Part shown: one piece after another, positions 45,697 through 58,934 of the stretch
How positions within the stretch are numbered: position 1 is the first letter of the stretch
Layout: each line of letters begins with the position of its first letter
Source: Rhizophagus sp. LPA8_4_AMF
Lineage: Eukaryota; Glomeromycota; Glomeromycetes; Glomerales; Glomeraceae
Length of the DNA stretch: 64,000 nucleotides
Assembly: GCA_021464525.1 (NCBI GenBank)
Contig: JADRCO010000009.1
Location: 1 to 64,000, forward strand
Direction: 5' to 3'
The notes under the pieces: generated by a model
What the model was told of the DNA's origin: nothing
The model's database searches: none
What the model saw: only the letters and a program-made list of their open reading frames with translations
Made by a program: the position numbers and the translations under genes

Positions 45697-47391
45697 ATGA
45701 CAGAAGAAAGTTCAAATGTAGAAAATCTTCCAAATGTTAATGAAAATGAACAACCTAACCCACCCAAAAAGAGCAGATCTGTTAGTGATGCTGAAAGACG
45801 TAGAGCAAGGAGAGAAAGAAAAATCTTAAATGATGCTGGTAGTAGATTGCATCGTATAACAGCCACTCATAATACTAGTTTTAATACAGTAGGAGAAACT
45901 TCTTCTACTTTAAGTTCACCTTTTGTTAGTAGGAAATCGTCCCCTCAGCCTAGTCTAAAATCTTCCCCAACTAGCATTGAACCACCAGAAAATCCATTCT
46001 CACCGAGAAGAAGGAATACAGGAAATCTTGGTATGTGATTTTTAAATTAGATTGCGAAATTATAAATTCATTATGGTGTGTTTAGAAGGATAGAATAATT
46101 GAATTTTGAATCAAGATTTTTATTTTTTTAAAAAAAATTTAAATAGTAAAAATTTGTAAAAAAAAATTGTAAATATTTTCAGATATTAATAAATTATCAT
46201 TTTTTTCTAATTTTAAAAATTTTTGTTAATATTATTTATGATGATCTTACTATAAAACATCGAATCCTTAAAAAAAATGGTTGGTTCTCGTGTAGAACCT
46301 TTAACGTCGACTCAATCAGATGCAAGTATAGCTACTGAAAGAACATTTCCTCGTGTAAGAGTTAGTAGCGATGCCGAACTTCCAGATTGGTCTGGAGGAC
46401 CACTACCGCAAAATTTTTCACAGGAGGATAATAAATCAGCTCGTCCGATAACACAAACCAGATTTACTCTACCAACTTCGATTCCTCCAACAATACCAAC
46501 AATACCAACAATATCCGATTTGTTAGGTGAAGATGAACCAAATGGATACATTGATCAAGATGAGCATATTCGTCAATTTTTTGGTAACTTAAATGCAGGA
46601 AATTATCAGAGAAGAAATAGCAGTACTACTTCATTAGCTTCAACTATTGGAGGTAGTGAATGTCAATATAATCCACTTTTAACTGCACAGGATGAATATG
46701 TTCAACAAGATATTTTGCAACAACAACAGCAATTACAACAAATTCCTTTTCCTTTTCAACAATTTTTTAGTCCATTTGGAAGTGCAAGTCAACAACAAAA
46801 TTTGGATTTACAATCGAAATTATGGCAAGTTATACATTTTGGTGCAATGATATTGTTGGGCCGTTTAATTGTTTGGAAAGAATTATTGAGAGAGAAAGGT
46901 GCTTGGAACAGATTTTATTTATTAAGTTATGAAAGACCCGAAGATATAATCGCTACTGAAAGGATTCCATCTATGGTAGTATTTTAAGTAAATCTGTAAT
47001 TAAAGACTTTCTTGTGCATATATTGAATAATTTTTAAACTTACATCAATTTATTAAAATAGGGTGCATTTTGGTATTTTATAACTGTGGAACTTATATTA
47101 CAATCTTCTAAAATATTCTTTCAACAGGTAATAATTTTTAAGTTCATCAATTCTTAGACGTAATATTGTATATGCTTAACATAATTTAATATTATATGAT
47201 AGGATCGAGTATTTCAAAGTTCAACATTAGTTCAATTTGCACGTAAATTACCTGCACCATTTTCTGATGTACTTACTGTATTATTAAGATATAATTTAAT
47301 TTGGAATAGTCTTTGGGAAGATATTTGTATACTGGTATTTACTGTTGGATTTACTATAATGATTTCTCCTTTCGTGAGTTATTTTGGTTAG
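45697..47391 (+). CDS. GET2: GET complex subunit 2 (tail-anchored protein receptor, CAMLG-like)
   Basis: Four exons (45697-46030, 46296-46975, 47062-47127, 47203-47391) give 422 aa. The cytosolic N-terminus has SDAERRRARRERKILNDAGS followed by RLHRI, the basic RERR-type helix by which Get2 captures Get3. A long Ser/Pro/Gln-rich linker with TRFTLPTSIPPTIPTIPT and a QQQQQLQQ stretch follows. Three hydrophobic helices end the protein (LWQVIHFGAMILLGRLIVW; GAFWYFITVELILQ; DICILVFTVGFTIMISPFV), as in Get2/CAML. With Get1 it forms the ER insertase for tail-anchored proteins. The acceptor at 46296 is chosen because the earlier AG at 46182 leads to stops. It ends about 200 bp from the convergent TEL2 end. 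Confidence 0.85.
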
Positions 47392-47593
47392 GATTTTCTT
47401 TGGAGATGGATTTGTAGAAGTTAATAAATTTAAATTATTGCTATTTCTGTGATATATTTGTGACCAACAACTGTATTTAGACATTGTGATAACATATTGT
47501 GTAATATTTGTAAGTGTAAAAAAAAGTATACTTTTGGAAATTATGAATAAATATTATACTATTTATTTGTACTTGTAATATTTTAAATTATAA

Positions 47594-50500
47594 TTATGTA
47601 ATTGGTAATAAGTTACCCATTAATAATACTTGATATTCTTTAATAATTTCTTTGATTTTAACTAAAACCCATGCAGCCATTGATTGTACTTGTTCGTTTA
47701 TTTTACTTTCAAATATAACTTTAAAAAAAATTTTTAAAGAAATTATTATTAATATTAATAAGTCCAATTGCAATTTTAAGAAGGTTAAGAATTAACATAC
47801 TTGTAACCCATTGTTGTGATTCAACCAATTCTTTACCAAATGATTCTGCTAATTCCCTTTCTGATAATACGTTAAGTATCGCACTTATTCCAAACAATAT
47901 TGAAGATAATACAGCTGGATCATCAAAAAATCTCAAAGAAAATATCAAATCCCAAAATTCACGCGTAATTTGTGAAAGAGAAATAGTGTTTACTATATTG
48001 AGAAGAAAATGGGTTTTGTTATTAAAATTTTCAAAAAAATATTATTTATTATTAACAAAGTAGAAAACTTACTTGAACATTGAACAATTATACCTAACGT
48101 AGTGACATATCTTTGAACTAAAGTAGGATCATTCATAAAGTTACCACGACTCCTAAAAAAAGACGAGTCAACGGAAATTAAAAATTTTTCATCATTCTGA
48201 AATTGTTGATATTATTTTCTACCTATCACGTGCAAGATTCCAAAATCCAGCCGTCAGTGGGAAAAAGAAAGTTTTTGCTGCCAATTCATTAAATCTATTA
48301 ACAGAAGTTGTACGCATTGATTCGACCAAAGGTTTACTGGAAAACCTGCGAACTTTATCATTTTTTAAAGTTTTTGGAATTTCTCGAGACAAAATATCTA
48401 ATTCTTTCTTATCTTCAATGCTCTTGAATAGAAGTTAAAATATTTTAATACACGATAAAGTATGATGAGACAAAAAAATAAACCTAAACAACCTTTTTTA
48501 CTTGTAGTCCAGCTAATTCTCTCGCTCCTGTTGATAATACTGACAAAATCATATATTTTTCGGCAAGAGAATATTTCTTTTCGAAAAATTGTTGAATAAT
48601 ATAGCTATATATATATATATATAAATTAACAAAAAACTAATGTAATAAATTGGAGCGTTACATCAAATTAACTTACGGTACGGCAATTTTCGGACTTCCA
48701 CATATAAGTGCAACCATCGCTGCGTGTCTGTTCTCTTCAAATCTATTCAAATCAAAGTTATTTTGCAATCCAATAAGGATCCTGGCTAATTCTACGGCAT
48801 GATCATCTTTGAATGACAGATTTTTTTCATTAGCAGAATAAAATAAAACAAAAAAAAATGAAGGAAGCTATATGCAACCTAACTCCATTCCAAATTCTGA
48901 TTTTTCCCTAATCAAATTTTCTGCAGCCTTTAATGCTACCTCTAATTTATCTGGGTCATCTGAAGCTTTTAAATAAGATAATAGATCTATAATATAACTA
49001 TATAAAATTTGAATTGTAACTATGAAATATAAAATGCAACAAAGTTTTTACAAAATAAAAAAGAAACATAAATACACTGGGGAGAGTATCTTTTTCTTCT
49101 TTGTTTGTGGAATTGATTCAACATTGTCATCATCATCATCATCGCTTTCCTCTTTCATCGGATAGGGAACAAATTCGTCTTCATCATCAGAATCAACTAC
49201 ACTTTCATTACTCTTCTCTGTTTCATAAATATATTACAACGTCAATTGTTATAATTCATTTTTGCTTAACAATTCTTGAAAGAAAAAAAATTATTTTGAC
49301 CAATCTCAGCGGAGACTCCGCTCTTGACTTCATTTTGATGTGTAGCCGATTCGAGTTCATTATTGATTGTATTTCCGTTCTCTTGATAAGAGAATTTTTC
49401 TAATATCGATTCGTCGTTTAAATAATTTTAAAAAAAAATAAATATTTAAGTATTTCAAAATGAAAAGGTAGATAAATTATTATATAAGAGTTAAATTTCA
49501 TATACCTTTAACATTTTCTTCGTAGTCGATATCAGGCAGGTTTACAATTCCATCCTTAAGTTCAACCAATTGTCTTAAATAATTCACGTCTTCATCTTCA
49601 GGATTTAATTCAAAGTCTAAAACATTTTCTGATACATCAATTAATTTTGATAACATTTCTGCAGTAACCTATTTATCCATTTTTTAAAAACACGTTATTT
49701 ATTTATACTTGTCACAAACGCGTAAAATCTAAATTACCCATATTTGAGCCTATATAAGTAAACAAAAGATGAATTATACACGGACCATTCCTAGTTTCCT
49801 AGATTCCTCAGATGTACTCTGTAACCATTGAGTGATTCCAGGTGTGATTTCCCTTGAAATCGCGGCTTTTATCAAAGTAGATTTTGGAAGATATCCAAAG
49901 ATTATCAGAATGACACTTGTAATGTCTGTTAAGAAAAAATTTTTAAATAGATTTAACATTATTATTCTATTAATCATTTTTAAATATATAAACATACATA
50001 TTTGCGTGGAATTCGACGCGTGCTTAATAAACGTGGGATCGGACCAAGATGATATGAGTGTCTTAAGTAATTGTGCAAGGTCTATTTTCGGAAGTAACAG
50101 TTAAAAATTACGCTCGGAAATAATAAAAAAAATTTTTTCTTTTAAGAAGAAAAAAGGTAATAGATACCATCATTAACATTTAATTTAAGGTTGTCTGTTT
50201 GACAAGCAATCTTTCGTAACATATCATCGAATTGATCTTGAAGTTCTCCCCAACTCAAAAAACAACAAAGAACTCGTACAATGCTAATAGGAAATAATTT
50301 TCCTCCAATAAAATATTTAAATTTAATTAAATATGATATATTTTCGCTGTTATCCTTCTCAATTAATAAACTCAGCAAAGTAGCAACTTTGCGTATTAGA
50401 TAACGCGATTTATCTGCAATAGATACAGGATTTGTAATCTTTGAAAGATCTTGACTTTGAGAATGAAGAAGAAAAGCAGTAAGAAATAGCTCAACAGTAT

Positions 50501-51471
50501 GTGACGAAAATGATGAAATGATGTTTCTCCAAATCTCGTAATATATATGAGATGTGGAATTATGAAGACGAATTAATAGCTTAGAATAAACCATTTGCGC
50601 GAGAATTTCTGTTGTTGGTTTTCAATTGTTATAAAAAATTGTAATTGGTAAATACATTCTCTTTTTGAAAAAAAAAATTTACAAATTCCCAAGTAAATTT
50701 CACACTTGAGTGTCCAATTCTGCATATTTTGGAAAATAATTCACCGCATGCAAATACTAATAATTTAGTCTCATCCTCTAAAAGTTTATTGTCAACGAAA
50801 AAATTTAGGTAAGATTTTTTTTATTAAATTATTAATTCAACATAATCAAGATTTCCAATAAAGTTGTAATACATGCCTTCCAAATCACTTTTTCCACTTT
50901 TATTATAAATAAGAAGTTCACTATCAGTCGTAAACTTATCAAATAAATTGCTATCAAATTATTCAAAACATTAAAGATAAAATAAATTGTTTAGTTTAAA
51001 ATATTTTGAATATTTAATGGGATACGCTTCATTGAGAAAATTATTTTCTTCCATGTATCCTGAGCTCTTATCTAAAGCCATCAAATTCGCGGATCTTTCA
51101 GGTATAGAACATATTAAACTTATAAAATCTTTCCAATTCGAATATCTTACTCTTAAATCGACTTCTTCATTCTTTAAAATAACATCAAAAAAGTCCTGAA
51201 TAGTATAACCTTTCAAAAGTGAAATAATAAACTTTTGAATTGTTGTAAGTAAATAAATTTGTTGTTTACTATCTAGCTTCAAATCATCCTGTGTTTGAAA
51301 TGTAGAAAAATGAGATACTAAGACTTTCAATGAAATGCTTGCTCTTTTTGAATTTTTTGTCCCAGAAGGAACAAAATATTCTTTTATTGCATCGTTATCC
51401 TTTAAATCGTTTTGAAGAATTTGTAATTTGCCACGTAAAAGTTTTTCGGTTGAAAAATTGGTTCCTTCCAT
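47594..51471 (-). CDS. TEL2: Telomere length regulation protein Tel2 (TELO2)
   Basis: About 16 exons give roughly 860 aa (human TELO2: 837). Exon 1 is 51026-51471 (MEGTNFSTEKLLRGKLQ). The strongest mark is the acidic DSDDEDEFVPYPM motif (exon near 49100-49215), the counterpart of the DSDD…PYDM segment of Tel2. The C-terminal part carries GTQ-like repeats of helices (SEFGMELDDHAVELARILIG; RHAAMVALICGSPKIAVPYI; ELAAKTFFFPLTAGFWNLAR), ending in VLVKIKEIIKEYQVLLMGNL. Tel2 works with Tti1 and Tti2 as an Hsp90 co-chaperone that matures PIKK kinases (TOR, ATM, ATR). Junctions between 50600 and 50880 are ambiguous: one intron could use a GC donor (AAG|GCATGT) or a GT donor with a shifted acceptor. 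It shares a 292-bp divergent promoter with EDE1. Confidence 0.88.
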
Positions 51472-51763
51472 AATGAAAACGTAAAATATAACCGATTCAG
51501 ATTTTTAAACTCTAAATTACAATATTTACTAGAATATTTCCATTTTGAGTCGAGATTCTAGAAATTTGTTGACGATCAAATTTTGAGCAGATCAGGACGT
51601 TTTAAACTTTTATCTTTATACTACATAATCCCAACTCTTACAACTTTCTTTTATTGCAAGTAAACAATAAGCTTTTTGTCATAATTGAACATTTACTTTT
51701 TGGCATTGAAGCTTATTAACATTTTTATAAAAATCGAAATAATATATCGGTTTTAATATTACT
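51472..51763. promoter_or_regulatory. Divergent promoter between TEL2 and EDE1
   Basis: 292 bp between start codons, A+T-rich, with no clear TATA box on either side. Confidence 0.4.
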
Positions 51764-54700
51764 ATGGATCTTTCTCGGTCTCCTTCCCTTATTAAAACCA
51801 AGGGTATGCGAAAGGAATAACTTCTTAACAAATAATGCTTTATATATTAACAAGCGCTCAAGGAAAGTGTTTGAATTATGATTCTTTTTTTATTAATAAA
51901 AAGGGCCAGAAATTACTCTTTCAAATGAAGAAAAACATGCATATAGCCAGCTTTTTCAAGTTGCTGATGAAGAGAACAAAGGTGTGATTTCTGGACAAAG
52001 TGCTGTTAAACTCTTTGTGAAATCTCATTTGCCATCGTCAGTTCTTGGCAATGTATGTAAATAATTAGCATATAATTAATGCAATTTTAGTTATTTCTGA
52101 CTAAAAAATTTTTTTTGATTATCAAATAAAATTCATATAGATCTGGCAAATTGCCGATAGTGAAAATAAAGGTTTTTTAACACAACAAAGTTTTAGTGTT
52201 GCTTTAAAGTTGATCGCTCAGGTACAAAATGGTAAATCGCCTGATCCGTCTAACCTTAACACCGGTAAATAAGAATACTGTGTCAATATTTATTAAATTG
52301 CACATATGATAAAACTTTGATTTTTTTTTTTGTTTATATATTAGAAGTACCTATTCCTCGGTTTGAGGGTATTGACATTGAACCATATAAAAAGCCGGAA
52401 CAAAATAATATAATTATTACAATTATTACAGATGAAGATCGTGAAAGATATAAAGACATGTTTTATAAGCTTAATCCGACTAATGGCATTTTAGAGGGTA
52501 TTTCAGTTCTTTAAATATATATAAATTTATAATTATTTTGTCTTTGATGGATTAACACAAGTATTATTCAGGTGAAAAAGCTAAAGACTTTTTCATGAGA
52601 TCAAAGTTAAATGTTGAAAAGCTTGGTCAGATTTGGTATTTATTATAGTGTTGCATTACTTTCTTTTCATTAAAATGAATAATTGTTTTATTTATTTAAT
52701 TATTAAGGACATTGGCTGATACAAAAATGCGCGGAAAATTGGATTTGCCAGAGTTTATTATAGCTATGCATCTTATACAACAAACTATGAAGGGTTCAAT
52801 TAAAACACTTCCTTCTGAACTCCCCAGCGGATTTTATGAAATGGCATCAGGGACAGGAATAAATACTCCAGTTTCTCCGCCGATTTTTGCTAGAAATTTG
52901 AGTTCACCTAGACCAGGACAATCTCCTGTTACAAGACACATGACATTAGATTCAGGTACAATAACACCATCTATTTTTCAGGATATTCCATGGGATGTGA
53001 CGGAAAGAGAGAAAGCATCATTTGATCGGCTTTTTGATGAAGAAAATAAAAATGGCTATATTACAGGTTTTTATATCGTGCTATCTTTTCTTTAGTTAAG
53101 AATTTAAGAATAGCAAAAGCTAGGATATTATAATTAACTTTTAGAAAATATGAAATACTACAGGCGAAGGGGCTGCAAATTTCTTTATGAAGTCAAAACT
53201 GCATCCAGATCAGTTGGCTCAGATATGGTTGATATTATTTTTATCATTTGAAAAGAAAAAAAAAGAAAATTAAATTTCTTATTTAAACTTTTTAAAGGGA
53301 TCTTGCAGACATTAATAAATCTGGCCGTCTCAGCAGAGAGGAATTTGCAGTCGCTATGCATTTAATTACTAAAAAAATAGCTGGTGTACCACTACCTACA
53401 CGTTTACCTGATAGTCTAATTCCGCCATCAATGCGACCTGTGGCCGGTAATGGTTTATAAAGTTTTTTGTCTTACATTATCATTAATTACACGAGAACTA
53501 ATATTTGTATAAATTTGTCCATTATTTTTGAGTATAGCGAGCCCATTTAATGATTTAAAAAGGTCAGCAACGATGAGTAATAAACCAAGTAGACCACATA
53601 CTTCTCAACCAAGTGAATCGGATTTATTTTTTGAATCATTACAACACACCGCCGCTTCCACATCTAGTCCATTTTTTCCAAGTACAGCTTCTCAAAGTAA
53701 AATATTCCTTATCATATTTATTAACATTAAATTAATGAAAGTAACTTTTAGCTTTAATATATACTTATTTTTCTCAAATTGTGACAGGTGGGAACGAATT
53801 TGATTTGCTTGGTGACACCGATATAAGTACCAAGATTGCACTCGAGAGCGGAGAAATAAAAAATTACAAACTACAGTCCGAAAAATTGAACAAAGCTATT
53901 ACTGACCTTAAAACTAATCGGGAGAATGTAGACTCTAATATTTCTTCATTAGTTACGCAAAAGCAAGATATGATGACACAGCTTTCGCAAATTCGTACAT
54001 TATATGAATCGGAAGCCAAAGTTATGCGAGAGGTTCAAGCTAAATATGAATTAGAACATGAAAGTTTTGAGCGGGCTAGACAAGAACTTTTACAGGCAGA
54101 AAATGCCTTTAAAGCATTACAATCAGAAAGAGATCAATTACAAGCCAATATTCAGAAGGATCGGGATGAGACACTTGATATCAAGAGAAGAATGAGAATT
54201 ATGGAAGAGGAAACTGTGTCAATTAAAGTTGAGATAGAAAAGTACAAAAAAGATGAAAAACAACAAAAAGGAATTCTGGATATTAATAGGAAGCAGTTAG
54301 CGGCTGTTGAAGGAGAAAAGGAAAAAGCATTTAAAACCTTGCAAGGCCTCGAAGACAAGAACCTACAATCGGATGAAATTAATGATCCATTTGGTAATGG
54401 GTCTTTTACACCTCTAGCATTTAATCCATCAAATACCACGCAAGGGCCAGGAATTTCAACTTCTCAACCGATTGTTGACTTCAATGATTTCCAAAAACCG
54501 TCTAATCATAGCCACCATGGGTCTCTATCTTCAATAAGTGGATCTCGTGTGAAAAGATCAATGTCAAATGCATCCATAGCTTCTAATTCGACTTTAGGAA
54601 ATTCAAGCATCAAATCAGCACCTTTGAATAATAACAAATCTGATGAACTTTCGTTTGATAAACCTATAACGGTAGCAAGTTCTAAACCTTCTGAATTCGA

Positions 54701-55982
54701 AAACTTTTTAAGCGATCAATTATCGAATACTCCACAGGAGATTATAACTAATGCTGAAAATAATAAAGTTAATCCCTTTGATTCTACTTTCAATGATCCT
54801 TTCGGTATGGTTAGTAATGATCAAACTAATAAGTCAATTCAAAATACTGAAGAAAGTACGACAAAGCAAGACATATTTAAAGAAAGTGAAAAAAGTGAAG
54901 CAGATCCGTTTGCAAATATAAATAACGTTCCAACACCCGGAAAACCTGTTTCGAATAATGATGATTTAAGTTCTGATTCATTTACAAAGGAATTTCCATC
55001 CATAGAAGAACTTGAAGCTTCTATGACTAATGCATCTAATTCAGGGTTTGATAACAATTTTACTAGTTTGATAACCAATAATGAAAAAAAAGATGATAAC
55101 TTAAAGGATGCGAATAATTTGATGGAAACGATTCAAAATGAAAAATCTGACAATACTTTTTCTATTGGTACCACTGCGGAAGCTGTGTCGGTAAATAATA
55201 TGGAAATCAATACTGATAACAAAGATACAAACAATACTTCTAACAAGGAATCTGAATCACCTTTTTCTATTTTTGCGGATTCGACAGAATCTGCTGAAAC
55301 TGCTTTTCCACCACTTCAGGATCCCGATGCTTGGGTTTCTATAGAAAGTTCAAAATCTTTCGCACCGCAAGATGAGTTTGATGCAGCTTTTGGTGATTTA
55401 ACTGAAGCAAAAGTTACCAAAACTCCTCCAATTGAGTTTGATACTGGGTTTGATGATGCGGATTTTGAAGAAGATGTTAATTTTACGTTCGATGCACCTA
55501 CAACTTTTACAAAATCTTCTTCAACTAGCAATAACAATACTCTTACATCTTTTAAAACTAACAATTTTGCGAAATCTTCACTAGATTTTGATAAAGACGA
55601 AAATTTATTCGATGATTTTGATCCATTTCCACCAAACGCACCATCTTCCAATAAACCCAAAGCTAATCTTGACGCAGCATTTGGTGGTATTTCTGCGGAA
55701 CCTTCTAAAACAAATTTCGACGACTTTGGTTTCGAAGATGCCTTTTCAGAGTTTATACCAACTGATAAAAAATCAACAACTAATACGTCAATAAAAGCTT
55801 CAACATCATCTCAGCCAAAATTACAGCTAACTAGTTCAGCAAACTCTATTGAAGATGATGATGTTGACGATGTAAAACGACTTACAGCTATGGGTTATAG
55901 CAGAGACAGAGTTGTTAAAGCTCTTGAACAAAATAATTATGATTTTGAAAATTCACTAAATTTCTTAGTTGAAAATTCATGA
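51764..55982 (+). CDS. EDE1: EH-domain endocytic scaffold (Ede1/Eps15 type), 1151 aa
   Basis: Ten exons (first 51764-51803, last 53788-55982) keep frame. Three EH domains fill the first third, each with the NPF-pocket Trp block: [34 protein letters not shown] linker rich in Ser/Pro follows, then a coiled coil (about 435-600, for example [17 protein letters not shown]), a long disordered stretch with AP2/EH-type motifs ([32 protein letters not shown]) and a C-terminal UBA domain ([20 protein letters not shown] then [13 protein letters not shown]). This order is that of fungal Ede1, the early-arriving organiser of clathrin endocytic sites that binds ubiquitinated cargo and NPF adaptors. EH2 and EH3 are split by introns at the same two places. 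Confidence 0.94.
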
Positions 55983-57335
55983 TTCTTTTGATGTAATTTA
56001 AATATGCAACTTATACATACAATTATCTCCTGGATTGAATATTTAATATCTAATCTAGGCTTAGTCCAATACAAATCAGATTTTAATTTATGAATACGTA
56101 TTTAGTAATTATTTCTTTATGATAAATTATTATGAAAAGTTGATTTGATACAAAACTTTATAAGTTAGTAAATTAAATTCTTAAGCTGAAGAAAAACCTT
56201 TTTATTTATTATTTTATAATTCTTGTAAGGTTAATAAATTTATGAAAAATCGCATTTTTTAAATTTTACGTTGAATTATTCATTATGTTTATCTAAATTA
56301 TACTTCAATAGACTCTTCAAATTAAACTATGTATTGTAAACTGATGGATCCCGCTATTTACAATAATGTTAATCAAAAAAGTTAAAAGGTCAAGAAAATG
56401 TAGAATCGTGAGCCAACATATGTAATTATTCAGATTAGTTTTTTTCAATATTAATATTCTTAAATTATAATTCAAACTAAATTATCATAGTTGTGATTAT
56501 AGATTCCAAAGATTAATGTTGATACTTTCACTGCGTATATCCAGTTTCGCTTGTCAGTTATCAAAAACTAGTCTTTTTGCGAGCTAGAGAAATTTCGCAA
56601 AATTAATATCTACAAGTTAGGGCAACAAAACGGTGGTTTGATTTGATCGAATTTTGTGTAACACACCAAAAAAAGGGAATTCAAGAGAATTTCAGTGATT
56701 ACTTCAATTTTTGCTAAAACTGAAAAAATGAAAGTTTAAATTTACCAAATTTTTCTTATTGTAATGATGTGATAGCACAATTTTTGAAAACATAGTCGAC
56801 TCAATCAAGATATAAAATCTGATTTTAACTCACGATTACGTAAAACCCAGCTATAACAACGCCTCGTAGAGAAAACAATGGTCTGAAGCCACGAGAAAGA
56901 TAGGATATGTCCTAGTTCATTAACAACTTACGCATTACTGTTAAGCTCGAACATTTTACGTACCGGTACAAGATCGGTTGATAAAGAGACTATGTTAAAG
57001 AGATACATTATACTGTATATGGACACACACAGAAAGTATAGAAAGTATGCACCTCAATTTGGATATTTTGTTATATCCGATAGGTATGATAATATCCGAT
57101 AAGTGTGACTTAACAACTGGTTTTTGTGTAATTTATTTTATCGAAAACTAACTATATTATGATAAATTATGGCTTATTTGCTTCTTTCCTCTTTTAAATC
57201 AATTTTCACGTAAATTCGATCTACCAAAGGTAGATCAATTTGATTATCTGATAATGAGGTTTGTTACGTATTGTGTAACAATAATGTGCGTCATATAAGT
57301 ACTTTCTGGATTTTTTTTTTCTTTTCAAAATAGAC
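55983..57335. other. 1.35-kb spacer
   Basis: A+T-rich, no gene or repeat recognised. It must hold the EDE1 3' untranslated region and the promoter of the F-box gene. Confidence 0.5.
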
Positions 57336-58934
57336 ATGGCATGTTCAAAAATACTTTCAGGAGATTTACCTGAATTATTAAACGACATTATACAATATTT
57401 TTATGATGACTTTTCAACATTACATTCATGTGTTTTGGTTAACAGATTATGGTGTCGATTAGCAATCCCATTATTATGGGAAGATCCATTTTCAATCCCT
57501 ACTCAAAATTACAATTGTATTGAAATTTATTTACATAATTTAAATGATTATGATAAAAAAGATGTGAATAAATATGAAAATAATAACTTCTTTTCTTCAA
57601 ATACATTATTCAATTATCCTAGTCTAATTAAATGTTTAAATACGCATAAAATTGTTAATGCTATTGAAGAGTGGGTTGCTGCACCAATTGAGAAAAGATC
57701 AATTTATTATTATTCGACCTCACCAACTTTAATTTATAAGTTATTGTTGAAAGTATTTGTTGAAAACAAGGCTAGGTTAAATGCTTTTGAAATTATATTA
57801 AATAGGATTATAGATTTTCAATGTTTTAATGAATCTTTTGAATTTTTGTTACAAAATCCAAAGTTTATTAGAAATATTAAAATTTTAAAACTTGAAAAAG
57901 TTTCGAATTTAACAAAAATTTATTCCCTATTAAAATTTTTATATTCTAATTGCAATTCAATTTCAACAATTTTTTTTCAATTTCAAAAGAATTGTAATGA
58001 TAAATTAATTGAAAAATATTCTTCCCAAATAATTTATGCACAAAAAAATCTTAAAAAGATTTTATTTGATTTTAATGAATTTCCTTTATATTATTCATTA
58101 TTATCATTAAAAAATTCCAATTGTTTAAATACTTTAAAAACTATTATATTTCATAATGTTAATTTTAGTAATATTATCGACTTAAGTGAAGTATTTGAAC
58201 AATTAAATGTTTTAGATTCTATTCATATTCTCTATTGCCTTTCTTTAAATTCTGATTTTATTCAACAAATCATCAAGATCACTAAACCATTTAAATTAAA
58301 ATCTTTATTTATTAATGAATTAGAAATATTTCAAATTGAAACATTACAATACTTATTACAAAAATCTGGTAATTATTTAGAAAATATTGGGTTAATAAGT
58401 AGTGAATTTAATCAAAAACAATTATTCGAAATAATTTTAAAATATTGTACAAGAATCAGGTTTTTTGATTTACCCGGATTTTGTGATCAAAATATTCATT
58501 TAGCATTCAAATTAATTGAAAATGCTGAAAATAATCTTAATTACCTCTCTTTGGATATATATAATCAATTGGTATTACAAGGATTAGGTCAATTACTTCC
58601 TGTTAAGTTAGAATATTTAAATTTATCTATTATGACTAGTACAAGTAATTTTAAAATATTTTTAAAAAATTCTCAAAAAACTTTTATTAAGAAATTATTA
58701 ATAAGAAATGAAATGCAAGTAGGAAGTGAAGATATTTTACCTTATATAAAAGAATATATCATGAAAGAGAAGAGAGTTAAATATTTAGCTATTAAAGAAG
58801 ATTTTGCTGAAGAAAGTAGAGATTTATTTTTTTTAAGAGATGAAGTGAAAATGTTTGAATCTTATGGTATTGAAATTCAAAATTATTATGATTTAAGGAT
58901 TCAAATTTATAATTTTATAAATAAAATGTATTAA
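57336..58934 (+). CDS. F-box-type protein with leucine-rich-like C-terminus, 532 aa
   Basis: A single exon. The N-terminus ILSGDLPELLNDIIQYFYDD then STLHSCVLVNRLWCRLAIPL plus LWEDPF is an F-box: LPELL…I…L…CxLVNRxWCRLAxPxLWxDPF is the form seen again and again in the large F-box families of arbuscular mycorrhizal fungi. F-boxes bind Skp1 in SCF ubiquitin ligases. The rest (about 90-532) is Leu/Ile/Asn-rich with irregular repeats (LKILKLEKVSNLTKIYSLL, FLKNSQKTFIKKLLI) that may form a leucine-rich-repeat-like solenoid for substrate binding. Codon use is extremely A+T-rich. Substrate unknown; many paralogues are expected elsewhere in the genome. Confidence 0.85.
   Translation: MACSKILSGDLPELLNDIIQYFYDDFSTLHSCVLVNRLWCRLAIPLLWEDPFSIPTQNYNCIEIYLHNLNDYDKKDVNKYENNNFFSSNTLFNYPSLIKCLNTHKIVNAIEEWVAAPIEKRSIYYYSTSPTLIYKLLLKVFVENKARLNAFEIILNRIIDFQCFNESFEFLLQNPKFIRNIKILKLEKVSNLTKIYSLLKFLYSNCNSISTIFFQFQKNCNDKLIEKYSSQIIYAQKNLKKILFDFNEFPLYYSLLSLKNSNCLNTLKTIIFHNVNFSNIIDLSEVFEQLNVLDSIHILYCLSLNSDFIQQIIKITKPFKLKSLFINELEIFQIETLQYLLQKSGNYLENIGLISSEFNQKQLFEIILKYCTRIRFFDLPGFCDQNIHLAFKLIENAENNLNYLSLDIYNQLVLQGLGQLLPVKLEYLNLSIMTSTSNFKIFLKNSQKTFIKKLLIRNEMQVGSEDILPYIKEYIMKEKRVKYLAIKEDFAEESRDLFFLRDEVKMFESYGIEIQNYYDLRIQIYNFINKMY

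Noticed and set aside
54152-55660. Three Ser/Leu-rich minus-strand frames (54152-54439, 54839-55078, 55316-55660)
   Set aside because: They lie antisense to the long last exon of EDE1, whose Ser/Asp/Glu codons give open frames on the other strand.
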